Position numbers and translations under genes: made by a program
Shown: positions 8,405 to 14,563 of the stretch, in pieces
Layout of the letters: each line of letters begins with the position of its first letter
How positions within the stretch are numbered: the stretch's first letter is position 1
Assembly (NCBI GenBank): GCA_946478765.1
Contig: CAMLDH010000071.1
Coordinates: forward strand, 1-14,563
Origin: an uncultured Oxalobacteraceae bacterium
Lineage (GTDB): Bacteria; Pseudomonadota; Gammaproteobacteria; Burkholderiales; Burkholderiaceae
Length of the DNA stretch: 14,563 nucleotides
Direction of reading: 5' to 3'
Notes under the pieces: model-generated
Databases searched by the model: none
What the model was told of the DNA's origin: nothing
What the model saw: the letters and a program-made list of their open reading frames with translations, nothing else

Positions 8405-8848
8405 ATGTTAACCATCACCCGCAAACTTGAATTCGATGCCGGTCACCGGATTCCCGATCATAAAAGCCAGTGCCGCAATTTGCACGGGCACCGCTATACG
8501 CTTGAAATCACGCTGGTCGGCGCGGTGATTGAGGAGGAGGGCAGTTCCGATAACGGCATGATCATGGATTTTTCCGACGTCAAGGCGCTGGCCAAACAGC
8601 ATCTGGTCGATGTCTGGGATCATGCTTTCCTGGTCTATAAAAAAGATGCCGCCGTACGGGAATTCCTCGACAGCATTCCAGGGCATAAAACCGTCATCAT
8701 CGACCAAATTCCAACGGTCGAAAATCTGGCGCAAACCGCATTCAACATTTTAAAAACAGCGTATCAAGATCGCTACGGCACCGGTTTGCGTCTGCATAAG
8801 CTGGTACTGCACGAGACACCGAACTGCTGGGCCGAAATCACCGACTGA
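8405..8848 (+). CDS. queD: 6-carboxy-5,6,7,8-tetrahydropterin synthase
   Basis: QueD turns 7,8-dihydroneopterin triphosphate, made from GTP, into 6-carboxytetrahydropterin, the substrate of QueE encoded just upstream. The protein has 147 residues, somewhat longer than E. coli QueD (about 120) but in the range of betaproteobacterial versions. Zinc ligands are visible as H14 (DAGHR), H27 and H29 (NLHGHRY), with the catalytic cysteine C23 in SQCRN. MIMDFSDVK and WDHAFL carry the further conserved Asp and His, and LHETPNCWAEI carries the C-terminal Glu. There is no clear Shine-Dalgarno before the ATG, consistent with coupling to queE. The stop lies 4 bp before tadA. Confidence 0.96.
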   Translation: MLTITRKLEFDAGHRIPDHKSQCRNLHGHRYTLEITLVGAVIEEEGSSDNGMIMDFSDVKALAKQHLVDVWDHAFLVYKKDAAVREFLDSIPGHKTVIIDQIPTVENLAQTAFNILKTAYQDRYGTGLRLHKLVLHETPNCWAEITD

Positions 8849-8852
8849 GCCG

Positions 8853-9347
8853 ATGCGCGATTCCATATTCATGCAACAGGCAATCTCGCAGGCGCACAAT
8901 GCGTGGGCCTTGGGCGAGGTGCCGGTCGGAGCACTGGTCATCAAGGATGGCGAGATTATCGCAACCGGCTTCAATCAGCCGATTGGCACGCATGATCCCA
9001 CCGCGCACGCGGAAATCATGGCGCTGCGGGCGGCGGCAGCGATTGTCGGCAACTATCGCTTGCCCGGCTGCGAGTTGTACGTCACGCTCGAACCGTGCGC
9101 CATGTGCGCCGGCGCAATGATGCATGCGCGTCTGGCGCGCGTGGTGTTCGGCGCATCCGATCCGAAGACCGGCGTATGCGGCTCGATCGTCAATTTGTTC
9201 GAGCAGGAAAAACTCAATCACCACACGGAAGTCATCGGCGGCGTGATGGCCGACGAATGCGGAAAACTATTGAAAGAATTTTTCGCTGCCCGTCGCGTCC
9301 AGGCGCAACGCCTGGCTGCGCAGGCATCGGACGCAGACTCGCTCTGA
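8853..9347 (+). CDS. tadA: tRNA-specific adenosine deaminase TadA
   Basis: TadA deaminates adenosine 34 of tRNA-Arg(ACG) to inosine, an essential wobble modification in most bacteria. The 164-residue cytidine deaminase-fold protein has the zinc/proton-shuttle motif HAE at 52-54 and PCAMC at 81-85 (ligands H52, C82, C85, catalytic E54). EVPVGALVI, GTHDPTAHAE and the GASDPKTGVCGS segment are typical of TadA rather than guanine or cytosine deaminases. The ATG at 8853 has no strong ribosome site; an internal ATG at 8871 is possible but would trim the first helix. It is the last gene of the run and shares with queE/queD a link to the tRNA wobble base. Confidence 0.96.
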   Translation: MRDSIFMQQAISQAHNAWALGEVPVGALVIKDGEIIATGFNQPIGTHDPTAHAEIMALRAAAAIVGNYRLPGCELYVTLEPCAMCAGAMMHARLARVVFGASDPKTGVCGSIVNLFEQEKLNHHTEVIGGVMADECGKLLKEFFAARRVQAQRLAAQASDADSL

Positions 9348-9457
9348 GTCAATCTGCCTAATCTTACCTTTGCCGCTTCCGGTTGAAATTCAATCAGCTT
9401 TATCAATGAGAAATTGGGCGGACTATGCCTCCAATTGAAAAAATATCGTAGAAACAT

Positions 9458-9484
9458 TGAGGTGCTTGTCAATTTGCCACCTCA
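9458..9484 (+). terminator. Hairpin downstream of tadA, possible terminator
   Basis: A 7-bp inverted repeat (TGAGGTG at 9458-9464 with CACCTCA at 9478-9484) encloses a 13-nt loop and is followed by the T-rich TGTGTTGTTTT. The long loop lowers confidence; the stronger terminator at 9511 lies just downstream. Confidence 0.4.
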
Positions 9485-9510
9485 TGTGTTGTTTTAATGA
9501 AAATTAATTG

Positions 9511-9540
9511 CGCGCTTGATTAAGCGCGACTATTTTTATT
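9511..9540 (+). terminator. Intrinsic terminator after the guaB-tadA run
   Basis: A perfect 7-bp GC-rich stem (CGCGCTT 9511-9517, AAGCGCG 9522-9528) with a 4-nt loop GATT is followed by ACTATTTTTATTTT. Stem, tight loop and U-rich tail are as expected for a Rho-independent terminator. It probably ends transcripts reading through tadA, whose stop lies about 160 bp upstream. Confidence 0.75.
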
Positions 9541-9811
9541 TTAAATAGTTCAAATATTTTTTAATTTAATTGCACGAATGATGATTCATTGATATTGTTC
9601 GACTCTTGGTATTTTCCTTTTGTAAACTCCTGTATTGAATGTTGGGGCATGCCTCAATTGCTGCTGGAAAAAATGAGCCGCGTGTCTGACCGGTTTAGTA
9701 GCGGCGACGCCGCTGGATATCAGCAAAATAAGAATGAAATCGCCGGCGTCGGTAGCCGTGCCGTTATCCCGCCCAAATGAATAAGCAATGATGTAACAAA
9801 CCACGCAATGT

Positions 9812-9829
9812 CCCCAGACTGAAATGGGG
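9812..9829. repeat. CCCCA/TGGGG inverted repeat upstream of the large gene
   Basis: CCCCA (9812-9816) and TGGGG (9825-9829) can form a 5-bp stem with an 8-nt loop, followed by GGTAGT and a run of seven As at 9835-9841. It lies 74 bp upstream of the proposed start of the large secreted protein. It could be a regulator site or part of an mRNA leader; there is no T tract for termination on the plus strand. Confidence 0.35.
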
Positions 9830-9847
9830 GGTAGTAAAAAAACAATC

Positions 9848-9870
9848 GCCCGGCGTCATGATGCGCGGGC
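9848..9870. repeat. Near-perfect palindrome covering the upstream ATG pair
   Basis: GCCCG (9848-9852) and CGGGC (9866-9870) enclose a second symmetric core, GCGTCA/TGATGC (9853-9864), with one G:T pair and one bulged G. In RNA the tandem ATGs at 9858 and 9861 would sit in the tip of this hairpin and no Shine-Dalgarno precedes them. This argues against translation starting there, unless it is a regulatory device. Confidence 0.5.
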
Positions 9871-9902
9871 AGCATACTAAAAATACGTCAGGGAGCGTTG
9901 GT

Positions 9903-12900
9903 TTGAATTCATTTTCAGCCGCTTTTAACAGGCTGTCTGGGCTCTTTTTGTCTTTGAAAAGTCCAGAGAGGCATAGGTTGCAGCGCGTGTACACCGGGTT
10001 GTGCATTGCCCTATTCGCATCCGTTGCTACAGCACAGACGCAGACCGGTGGCGCTATTACATCCGATACGGTATGGCATGCCGCACAAAGTCCGTATGTC
10101 GTGAACGCCGATATCCAGGTGCAAAGTGGCGCAACGCTCACGATCGAAGCCGGCACGACAGTCTACATGGGTGCGGATACACGCTTTATCGTACAAGCAG
10201 GTACCGTAAAGGCGATCGGCACCGGTCAATCCCCCATTATCATTACGTCGCAAAAGCTGCAAAACAATCAAGTGCCCGCACCAGGTGATTGGCAACAAAT
10301 CATTTTCAATGCCGGCACCAACAGCGCCACCAAGCTGGAATACGTACAAATTGAATATGGCAAAGGTATTGTCGTCAACAGCGCGGCGCCGACGTTCAAC
10401 TACCTCACGCTTAAAAACAATCAGGGCGCAGCCGTTGCGGTGGATTTGGCAGCCTCGCCAGTAGGCGCCGGTAATCAGGCTATCGGTAACAACATCAATG
10501 CAATCGTGGTCCCCGATGGTGATATCAGCAGCTCGGTCACCTGGGGGGTGCGAGGAATTCCCTATCTTGTTCTTTCCGGCACTGTGTCGGTGGGCGCATC
10601 ACCGAAAATTACGACGATCGCGCCGAACAATGTGCAGCAAGGCGAAACGCAAATGGTCACGGTATCGGGGGCGCGCCTGACCGGTCTATCGCAAGCGGTA
10701 TTCAATCTGGCGGGGGTGAGTGCAGAGGTACTTCAGGGGGCAACAGACACCCAGGTGCAATTACAAGTCTCGGCGACTGCCAATGCAGCCATTGGCGCTG
10801 CCAGCCTGTCGGCCTTGGCCGATGCCGGCGAAATCAAATTCAACAATGCACTCACGGTAGTGTCGACTCAACCCAAACTGACATCGATTGCGCCTTCTAT
10901 CATTTCGACCAATCAGGGCGATGTATCCGTCACGCTCACAGGCCAGAATTTTACAAATCAGTCGGTCGCCTATCTGGATGCCGGGGCGTTGGCGACCACC
11001 TATGTCAACGCAACCCAAGCATCCGCTGTCATCCCGAATCAGATCGCCAATGCCACCAAATCGATCAAGCTACGCACACCTAATCCAATTGTCGGCGCAG
11101 CAGAATTTGTCTCAAATGATCTGGCTATCTCCATCATCACGCCTGCACCGGTTGCTCTTTCCGTTACGCCAAATGCATTGCGTCGCGGAGAAACAAAGAA
11201 CTTCCAAATAACGGGCAGCGGCTTGGCTGGGACCCAGCTTGCCGCTTCCGATCCTGCGCTGACAGTAAACAATCTGGTATTGACGCCGACCCAAGCGAAT
11301 TTTAATTTGACGGCACTTGCAAATGCAGCGTTAGGCAAACAAAAAATCACATTGAGCAATGCTTCAGGCAATACTTCCGTCGACGTGACTGTCAACCCGC
11401 CATTGCCGGTCGCGATACTTGCTCCGACACCAGTGGCCGTTCCTCCCGACGGTAGCTCACGTCAATTTGCTGTTCAACTGTCGTTTGCCGACACGCAAAG
11501 CCACATGTTTACCGTGACCATCGGCGATACCTCAATTGCCAGCACTTCCTCATCGAGCCTGACGATCGCGGCGGGGCAGTTGCAAGCAGTCGGCAGCATT
11601 ACCGGTTTGAAAGCCGGTGTGACATCGCTTACCTTGGTTTCTTCTACGTTGGGCACGCTATCGGTGCCGGTTTATGTGACATCCGATTTCGTCGGCCTGA
11701 ACACCAGCACCGCACCTTTGCTGGGCGTGGTGCTCACGCCGCAGCCGCTGCCGCCTGCGCAGCAATCGGTTTCACCTGTTTCCTCGCATTTGGGTGTGGT
11801 ACTGGGTAATTTTATTCAAGCCGTAGCGCCCAAAGCTTTTACGGTTGGTAGCGGCCCCAGCACGCTCACCATTTCAGGCGCCGGATTACAGGGCGCAAGC
11901 TCTGTCGCAATCAGTCCTGCAGATGGCGTCACCGCCGGCGCCATTGCCGTTGCTGCGGATGGCACATCGGTTACCGTACCGCTTACCATTGCCGCGAATG
12001 CGCCTGTCACAACACGTCAAGTCATTGTCTTGTCCCAGGCTGGCGTGCCTTATCCGGTCGCAAAGCCGGACGCAGACCGCATATTGATTACGCTGCCGAT
12101 GCCGGAGATTTATTCTATCGAGCCGCTTTTCGGTACGCCAGGAACATCCAGCGTGAGTTTGGTAATACGTGGTCATAATCTGCAATCGGCACAGTCATTG
12201 AATGCCTCTCCATCTGATGGGATAACGTTCGATTCGTCAGTCGTCGTTAACGCGGATGGTACGCAGTTGACCGCAGGGATGGCGATCGCTTCATCGGCGC
12301 CACTGGGGCAGCGCGTGATTACCGTGACGACGCCGGCCGGCACGTCGGACGTCACAGCGAGCGTGGCAAATAGTTTTAAAGTGGTCAATCAACTGGTCAG
12401 CAATGTCACGCCTATCGTTTCGCCTGTTTTGGGTATCGTTAAGCAGGACGCAAATGCGCCGACACAGACCTATGGCGCATTTTCGCCGGCGCTCGGCGTA
12501 ACGCTGGGCACCGCTGCCGTCAGCATCAACCCGACAGCGAAAGCAATCGGCGCAACATTTGTATTGACCGTGCAGGGCGCCGGTTTGCAGGGTGTGACAG
12601 GAATTAATTTTGTCCCTGCTACCGGATTGAGTGTTGGGATGCCGGAAATTGCAGCGGACGGGCTTTCGCTCACCGTAGCAGTGTCGATTGCCGCAGATGC
12701 GCCGCAAACGGCACGTACTGTAAAACTGTCGGCTGGTGCCGTTACCGTGCCATTCGCAAATCCTGCCGCGGCGGTATTCAATGTGACGGCGGTATTGCCA
12801 TCGATTGACTCGACCGATCCTCTCGTTCTCCAATTGGGTGCCGCACCGGTAGTCATGACCATACGCGGGAAAAATTTCCAGAATGCGCAAAGCGTCAAAT

Positions 12901-13856
12901 TTGTGCCATCCGAAGGAATTACCGTCAGCGTGCCGCCGACCGTTGATGCGAGCGGGACGCAGTTGACTGTCAACGTATCCGCAAGCAGTAGCGCTGCGCC
13001 AGGCCAGAGAGCGGTGATCGTGGTCACGCCAGGCGGGGAAAGCGCTGCGGAGTTGAGCATCGCGAATACGGTATCGTTAGCCGGCAATATGTTGACGGCC
13101 GGCCCTGTTGCCGCTCCTTTGCTTGGGATAGTCATGCAGGATACGACACCTCCCGCACCTGTCGCTTTTGGGCCAATCGTCGCGCCGAATGTCGGCGTGG
13201 TGTATGGCGAAGTGGCCGCGCAACCGGTTGGCAGTTCCGCATTCTCAAAACCATTGGGTGTTGTCGTCGGGCCGATCGCAACCGCGGTGCAGCCGCAGAA
13301 GCTTGCGGTGTCCAGCGCAGGCGCCTTATCCATTAGCGGCTTTGCACTGAATAACGTTAACAACGTAAGCGTCAGCCCGGCGCAAGGTGTAACCATCGGA
13401 TCGCCATTGCAAATATCGGCTGATGGAAGCCAGGTGACCGTGCCGATTTCCATTGCTGCCGATGCGGCGCCGACCGTACGTACGCTTGTCTTGAGCGATG
13501 CCACCGGCAAGATTGCTTTCAGCAATCCTGCTGGATCAACCTTCGGCATTTACCCGAATGCCGTCCCGCAGTTTTCGTCGATATCGCCGATTGTTTCCAC
13601 CGCAGGATCGCTGGTGACACTGACGATACTTGGCCAGAATTTGCAAAACGCAACCGCAGTCGTTGCGTTGCCCGGAGGCGGTTTCACATTCGATCCGCAG
13701 CTTGCCGTGAATGGCGACGGAACGCAATTGACGGTACGCGTGCAAATAGCGCCTGATGCACCGCTTGGTTCGCGTGTCATTCAGGTAGTGACGCCGGTTA
13801 CCGCGTCCTCGTCGGAGCCGAGCGTGGCAAACAAATTTACGGTCTACGCGCCATAA
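9903..13856 (+). CDS. Very large secreted protein with beta-helix-like N-terminus, IPT/TIG-like domains and three super-repeats
   Basis: The product has about 1317 residues, counted from the TTG at 9903. Start choice is uncertain: the ATG at 9858 has no ribosome site; the TTG at 9903 has AGGGAG 7 bp upstream (preferred); the TTG at 9978 has GAGAGG 6 bp upstream and gives a compact signal peptide (MQRVYTGLCIALFASVATAQ). All three lead to cleavage after ATA at about 10034, so the protein is exported. After cleavage, about 180 residues resemble a right-handed beta-helix start (GATLTIEAGTTVYMG, and so on). Ig-like IPT/TIG units begin near 10602, 10872 and 11148, and a beta-rich domain covers about 11400-11690. 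Three tandem super-repeats (11715-13853) follow, each with an LG(V/I)V-rich linker and two Ig-like domains. Cysteine is almost absent, as in many repetitive surface proteins. No membrane anchor, LPXTG, PEP-CTERM or lipobox is seen. The function is unknown; adhesion or matrix binding is only inference. Confidence 0.85.
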   Translation: MNSFSAAFNRLSGLFLSLKSPERHRLQRVYTGLCIALFASVATAQTQTGGAITSDTVWHAAQSPYVVNADIQVQSGATLTIEAGTTVYMGADTRFIVQAGTVKAIGTGQSPIIITSQKLQNNQVPAPGDWQQIIFNAGTNSATKLEYVQIEYGKGIVVNSAAPTFNYLTLKNNQGAAVAVDLAASPVGAGNQAIGNNINAIVVPDGDISSSVTWGVRGIPYLVLSGTVSVGASPKITTIAPNNVQQGETQMVTVSGARLTGLSQAVFNLAGVSAEVLQGATDTQVQLQVSATANAAIGAASLSALADAGEIKFNNALTVVSTQPKLTSIAPSIISTNQGDVSVTLTGQNFTNQSVAYLDAGALATTYVNATQASAVIPNQIANATKSIKLRTPNPIVGAAEFVSNDLAISIITPAPVALSVTPNALRRGETKNFQITGSGLAGTQLAASDPALTVNNLVLTPTQANFNLTALANAALGKQKITLSNASGNTSVDVTVNPPLPVAILAPTPVAVPPDGSSRQFAVQLSFADTQSHMFTVTIGDTSIASTSSSSLTIAAGQLQAVGSITGLKAGVTSLTLVSSTLGTLSVPVYVTSDFVGLNTSTAPLLGVVLTPQPLPPAQQSVSPVSSHLGVVLGNFIQAVAPKAFTVGSGPSTLTISGAGLQGASSVAISPADGVTAGAIAVAADGTSVTVPLTIAANAPVTTRQVIVLSQAGVPYPVAKPDADRILITLPMPEIYSIEPLFGTPGTSSVSLVIRGHNLQSAQSLNASPSDGITFDSSVVVNADGTQLTAGMAIASSAPLGQRVITVTTPAGTSDVTASVANSFKVVNQLVSNVTPIVSPVLGIVKQDANAPTQTYGAFSPALGVTLGTAAVSINPTAKAIGATFVLTVQGAGLQGVTGINFVPATGLSVGMPEIAADGLSLTVAVSIAADAPQTARTVKLSAGAVTVPFANPAAAVFNVTAVLPSIDSTDPLVLQLGAAPVVMTIRGKNFQNAQSVKFVPSEGITVSVPPTVDASGTQLTVNVSASSSAAPGQRAVIVVTPGGESAAELSIANTVSLAGNMLTAGPVAAPLLGIVMQDTTPPAPVAFGPIVAPNVGVVYGEVAAQPVGSSAFSKPLGVVVGPIATAVQPQKLAVSSAGALSISGFALNNVNNVSVSPAQGVTIGSPLQISADGSQVTVPISIAADAAPTVRTLVLSDATGKIAFSNPAGSTFGIYPNAVPQFSSISPIVSTAGSLVTLTILGQNLQNATAVVALPGGGFTFDPQLAVNGDGTQLTVRVQIAPDAPLGSRVIQVVTPVTASSSEPSVANKFTVYAP
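11715..12422 (+). repeat. Protein super-repeat 1 (236 residues)
   Basis: The unit begins with PLLGVVLTPQ and a second linker motif SHLGVVLG. Domain A follows (STLTISGAGLQGASSVAISP...ADGTSVTVPLTIAANAP), then domain B (YSIEPLFGTPG...VIRGHNLQSAQSL...NADGTQLT...PLGQRVITVTTPAG...SVANSFKV). Domain B has the form of an IPT/TIG domain. Repeat boundaries were set at the recurring PxLG(V/I)V motif. Confidence 0.75.
12423..13115 (+). repeat. Protein super-repeat 2 (231 residues)
   Basis: The unit begins with PVLGIVKQD and the second linker motif PALGVTLG. Domain A reads LTVQGAGLQGVTGINFVP...ADGLSLTVAVSIAADAP. Domain B reads IDSTDPLVLQLG...TIRGKNFQNAQSVKFVPSEG...DASGTQLTVNVSA...APGQRAVIVVTPGGES...SIANTVSL. 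The order and spacing of motifs match the first unit, while the DNA has diverged, indicating an old duplication. Confidence 0.75.
13116..13853 (+). repeat. Protein super-repeat 3 (246 residues)
   Basis: The unit begins with PLLGIVMQD and has an expanded linker with two motifs, PNVGVVYG and KPLGVVVG. Domain A reads LSISGFALNNVNNVSVSP...ADGSQVTVPISIAADAA. Domain B reads FSSISPIVSTAG...TILGQNLQNATAVVALPGG...NGDGTQLTVRVQIAPDAPLGSRVIQVVTP...SVANKFTV and ends the protein. No extra C-terminal anchor follows. Confidence 0.75.
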
Positions 13857-13944
13857 ACAGCAAGACCCGTACTGCGGGATTGAACAAGCGTGAAAGTGTT
13901 TGAAATGATGATTAATTTATTGGAAATCTGTGAAGGGGTGAGTC

Positions 13945-14563
13945 ATGAATAATTTTGCTTTAACCATAAAGCGAGCGCTGTTGGCGAGTTTATGTTTCGC
14001 TCCCGGCTTGGGTTTCGCATTCAATAGCGGTAGTACGGGTGCCGATGGCGCATTCAGTCCGAGCGTCAACACTCAGTTGCAGTTGCCGGAGAGCGGCGTA
14101 TTCAACTTCACGACAGTCAATATACCGATTGGTGTGACTGTTACGTTTAAGAAGAATGTGACTAATACGCCGGTTGTGTTTCTCGCAAGCGGCAACGTGA
14201 CGATTGCCGGAACCTTGTCGGTTGCTGGCGGTAATGCCACGCCTGTGGGGGCCGCAGGAGATGGCAATTTGGGCGACGATGGTTTGCCGGGCGTTGGCGG
14301 GCCGGGCGGATTTGCCGGCGGCAGTGGCGGGCCGACCGGTGCGAATAAACGCGGCGGCGCCGGTTTGGGCCCTGGCGGGGGCAATGGTGGTGTCCCAGGC
14401 ATAGGGGGATTTTTGGGTTACGTTTTCGGCGGTTATGGCGCCGGTTACAGCGCAGCCGGCGCTTGCAACCAGGGCTGCCTGAATTGGGGTGCAAATAGCA
14501 ACTACGGCCTCGAGAACGGGGGGGGCGCCGCATATGGTTCGAATCTATTGCTTCCTCTTATTG
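13945..14563 (+). CDS. Secreted glycine-rich protein, 3' end beyond the window
   Basis: The open frame runs from the ATG at 13945 to the window edge (206 codons, no stop). AAGGGGTG just upstream is a good ribosome site. A signal peptide (MNNFALTIKRALLASLCFAP...GFA) is probably cleaved after residue 25, so the protein is exported. Residues 26-92 form a beta-rich segment (NSGSTGADGAFSP, ESGVFNFTTVNIPIGVTV, PVVFLASGNVTIAGTLSV), which I recall from uncharacterised bacterial proteins but cannot name. From about residue 94 to 166 the sequence is glycine-rich with GPGG, GGSGG and GGGNGG runs. A pair C174/C178 in ACNQGCL could form a disulfide. It starts 88 bp after the stop of the large secreted protein and may share its transcript. 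An 8-G run lies at 14518-14525. The function is unknown. Confidence 0.82.
   Translation, partial: MNNFALTIKRALLASLCFAPGLGFAFNSGSTGADGAFSPSVNTQLQLPESGVFNFTTVNIPIGVTVTFKKNVTNTPVVFLASGNVTIAGTLSVAGGNATPVGAAGDGNLGDDGLPGVGGPGGFAGGSGGPTGANKRGGAGLGPGGGNGGVPGIGGFLGYVFGGYGAGYSAAGACNQGCLNWGANSNYGLENGGGAAYGSNLLLPLI

Larger units (their letters stand above)
9348..9902. other. AT-rich intergenic region with several hairpins, no convincing gene
   Basis: About 555 bp separate tadA from the large secreted-protein gene. The part at 9490-9600 is strikingly AT-rich compared with the surrounding coding DNA. It holds two hairpins near its left end, then a 63-codon frame starting at a TTG (9589-9780) which has no ribosome site, no recognisable motif and no coding character, so I do not call it. 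The right end has two further inverted repeats just before the next gene. The promoter of the downstream gene is expected here, but I find no hexamer pair of normal spacing that I trust. Confidence 0.6.

Noticed and set aside
9700..9714. AGCGGC/GCCGCT hairpin with 3-nt loop as a terminator
   Set aside because: No T-rich tract follows on either strand and no gene end is near it.
9589..9780. 63-codon plus-strand frame in the AT-rich intergenic region (and a 72-codon frame opposite)
   Set aside because: It starts at TTG without a ribosome site, has no recognisable motif, and length is within chance expectation.
9812..9870. A c-di-GMP or other known riboswitch upstream of the large gene
   Set aside because: Only short simple hairpins are present; none of the conserved elements of GEMM or other riboswitches that I know can be seen.
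12470..13549. 359-codon minus-strand frame opposite the large secreted gene
   Set aside because: It mirrors the repetitive Thr/Ala/Val-rich sense coding strand, has low complexity and no recognisable domain, while the sense frame has signal peptide and Ig-like repeats.
14073..14402. Proline-rich minus-strand frame opposite the glycine-rich gene
   Set aside because: Proline codons are the complement of the sense glycine codons; the sense frame has a signal peptide and ribosome site.

Overview
The window looks like a chromosomal segment of a betaproteobacterium. The protein sequences and gene order (nfeD-qmcA, smpB divergent from ratA-rnfH, guaB...guaA-queE-queD-tadA) suggest the Oxalobacteraceae (Herminiimonas/Janthinobacterium-like). 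This assignment is inferred from recognised protein character and was not checked by database search. No rRNA, tRNA, CRISPR array, transposase or integrase was found.

Left part (1-3567): a two-gene membrane operon, NfeD-like protein plus SPFH/stomatin protein QmcA, runs rightward. It converges with smpB (trans-translation), which is transcribed leftward. smpB is divergent from ratA-rnfH, two overlapping genes for a START-fold protein and a ubiquitin-fold protein. These converge with a small secreted DUF4124 protein, which is in turn divergent from guaB.

Middle part (3568-9347): six rightward genes with gaps of 4-47 bp form a probable operon: guaB (IMP dehydrogenase), a GAF-GGDEF diguanylate cyclase, guaA (GMP synthetase), queE, queD and tadA. 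The theme is guanine nucleotides and what is made from them. GuaB and GuaA make GMP. The cyclase would turn two GTP into c-di-GMP. QueD and QueE act on a GTP-derived pterin on the way to 7-deazaguanine and queuosine. TadA makes inosine at the tRNA wobble position, the same position 34 that carries queuosine. The cyclase between guaB and guaA is the most notable arrangement here. A perfect 10-bp inverted repeat flanks the guaB -10 element.

Right part (9348-14563): an AT-rich intergenic stretch of about 555 bp carries hairpins, including a good intrinsic terminator. It leads into a secreted-protein locus. The first gene encodes a protein of about 1317 residues with a signal peptide, a beta-helix-like N-terminal part, several IPT/TIG-type immunoglobulin-like domains and three tandem super-repeats of about 231-246 residues. 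The second gene runs off the window and encodes a secreted glycine-rich protein with a conserved-looking N-terminal domain. It is complete at its start but unterminated. These two are the least characterised genes here and may act together at the cell surface; that is inference from adjacency and shared secretion signals.
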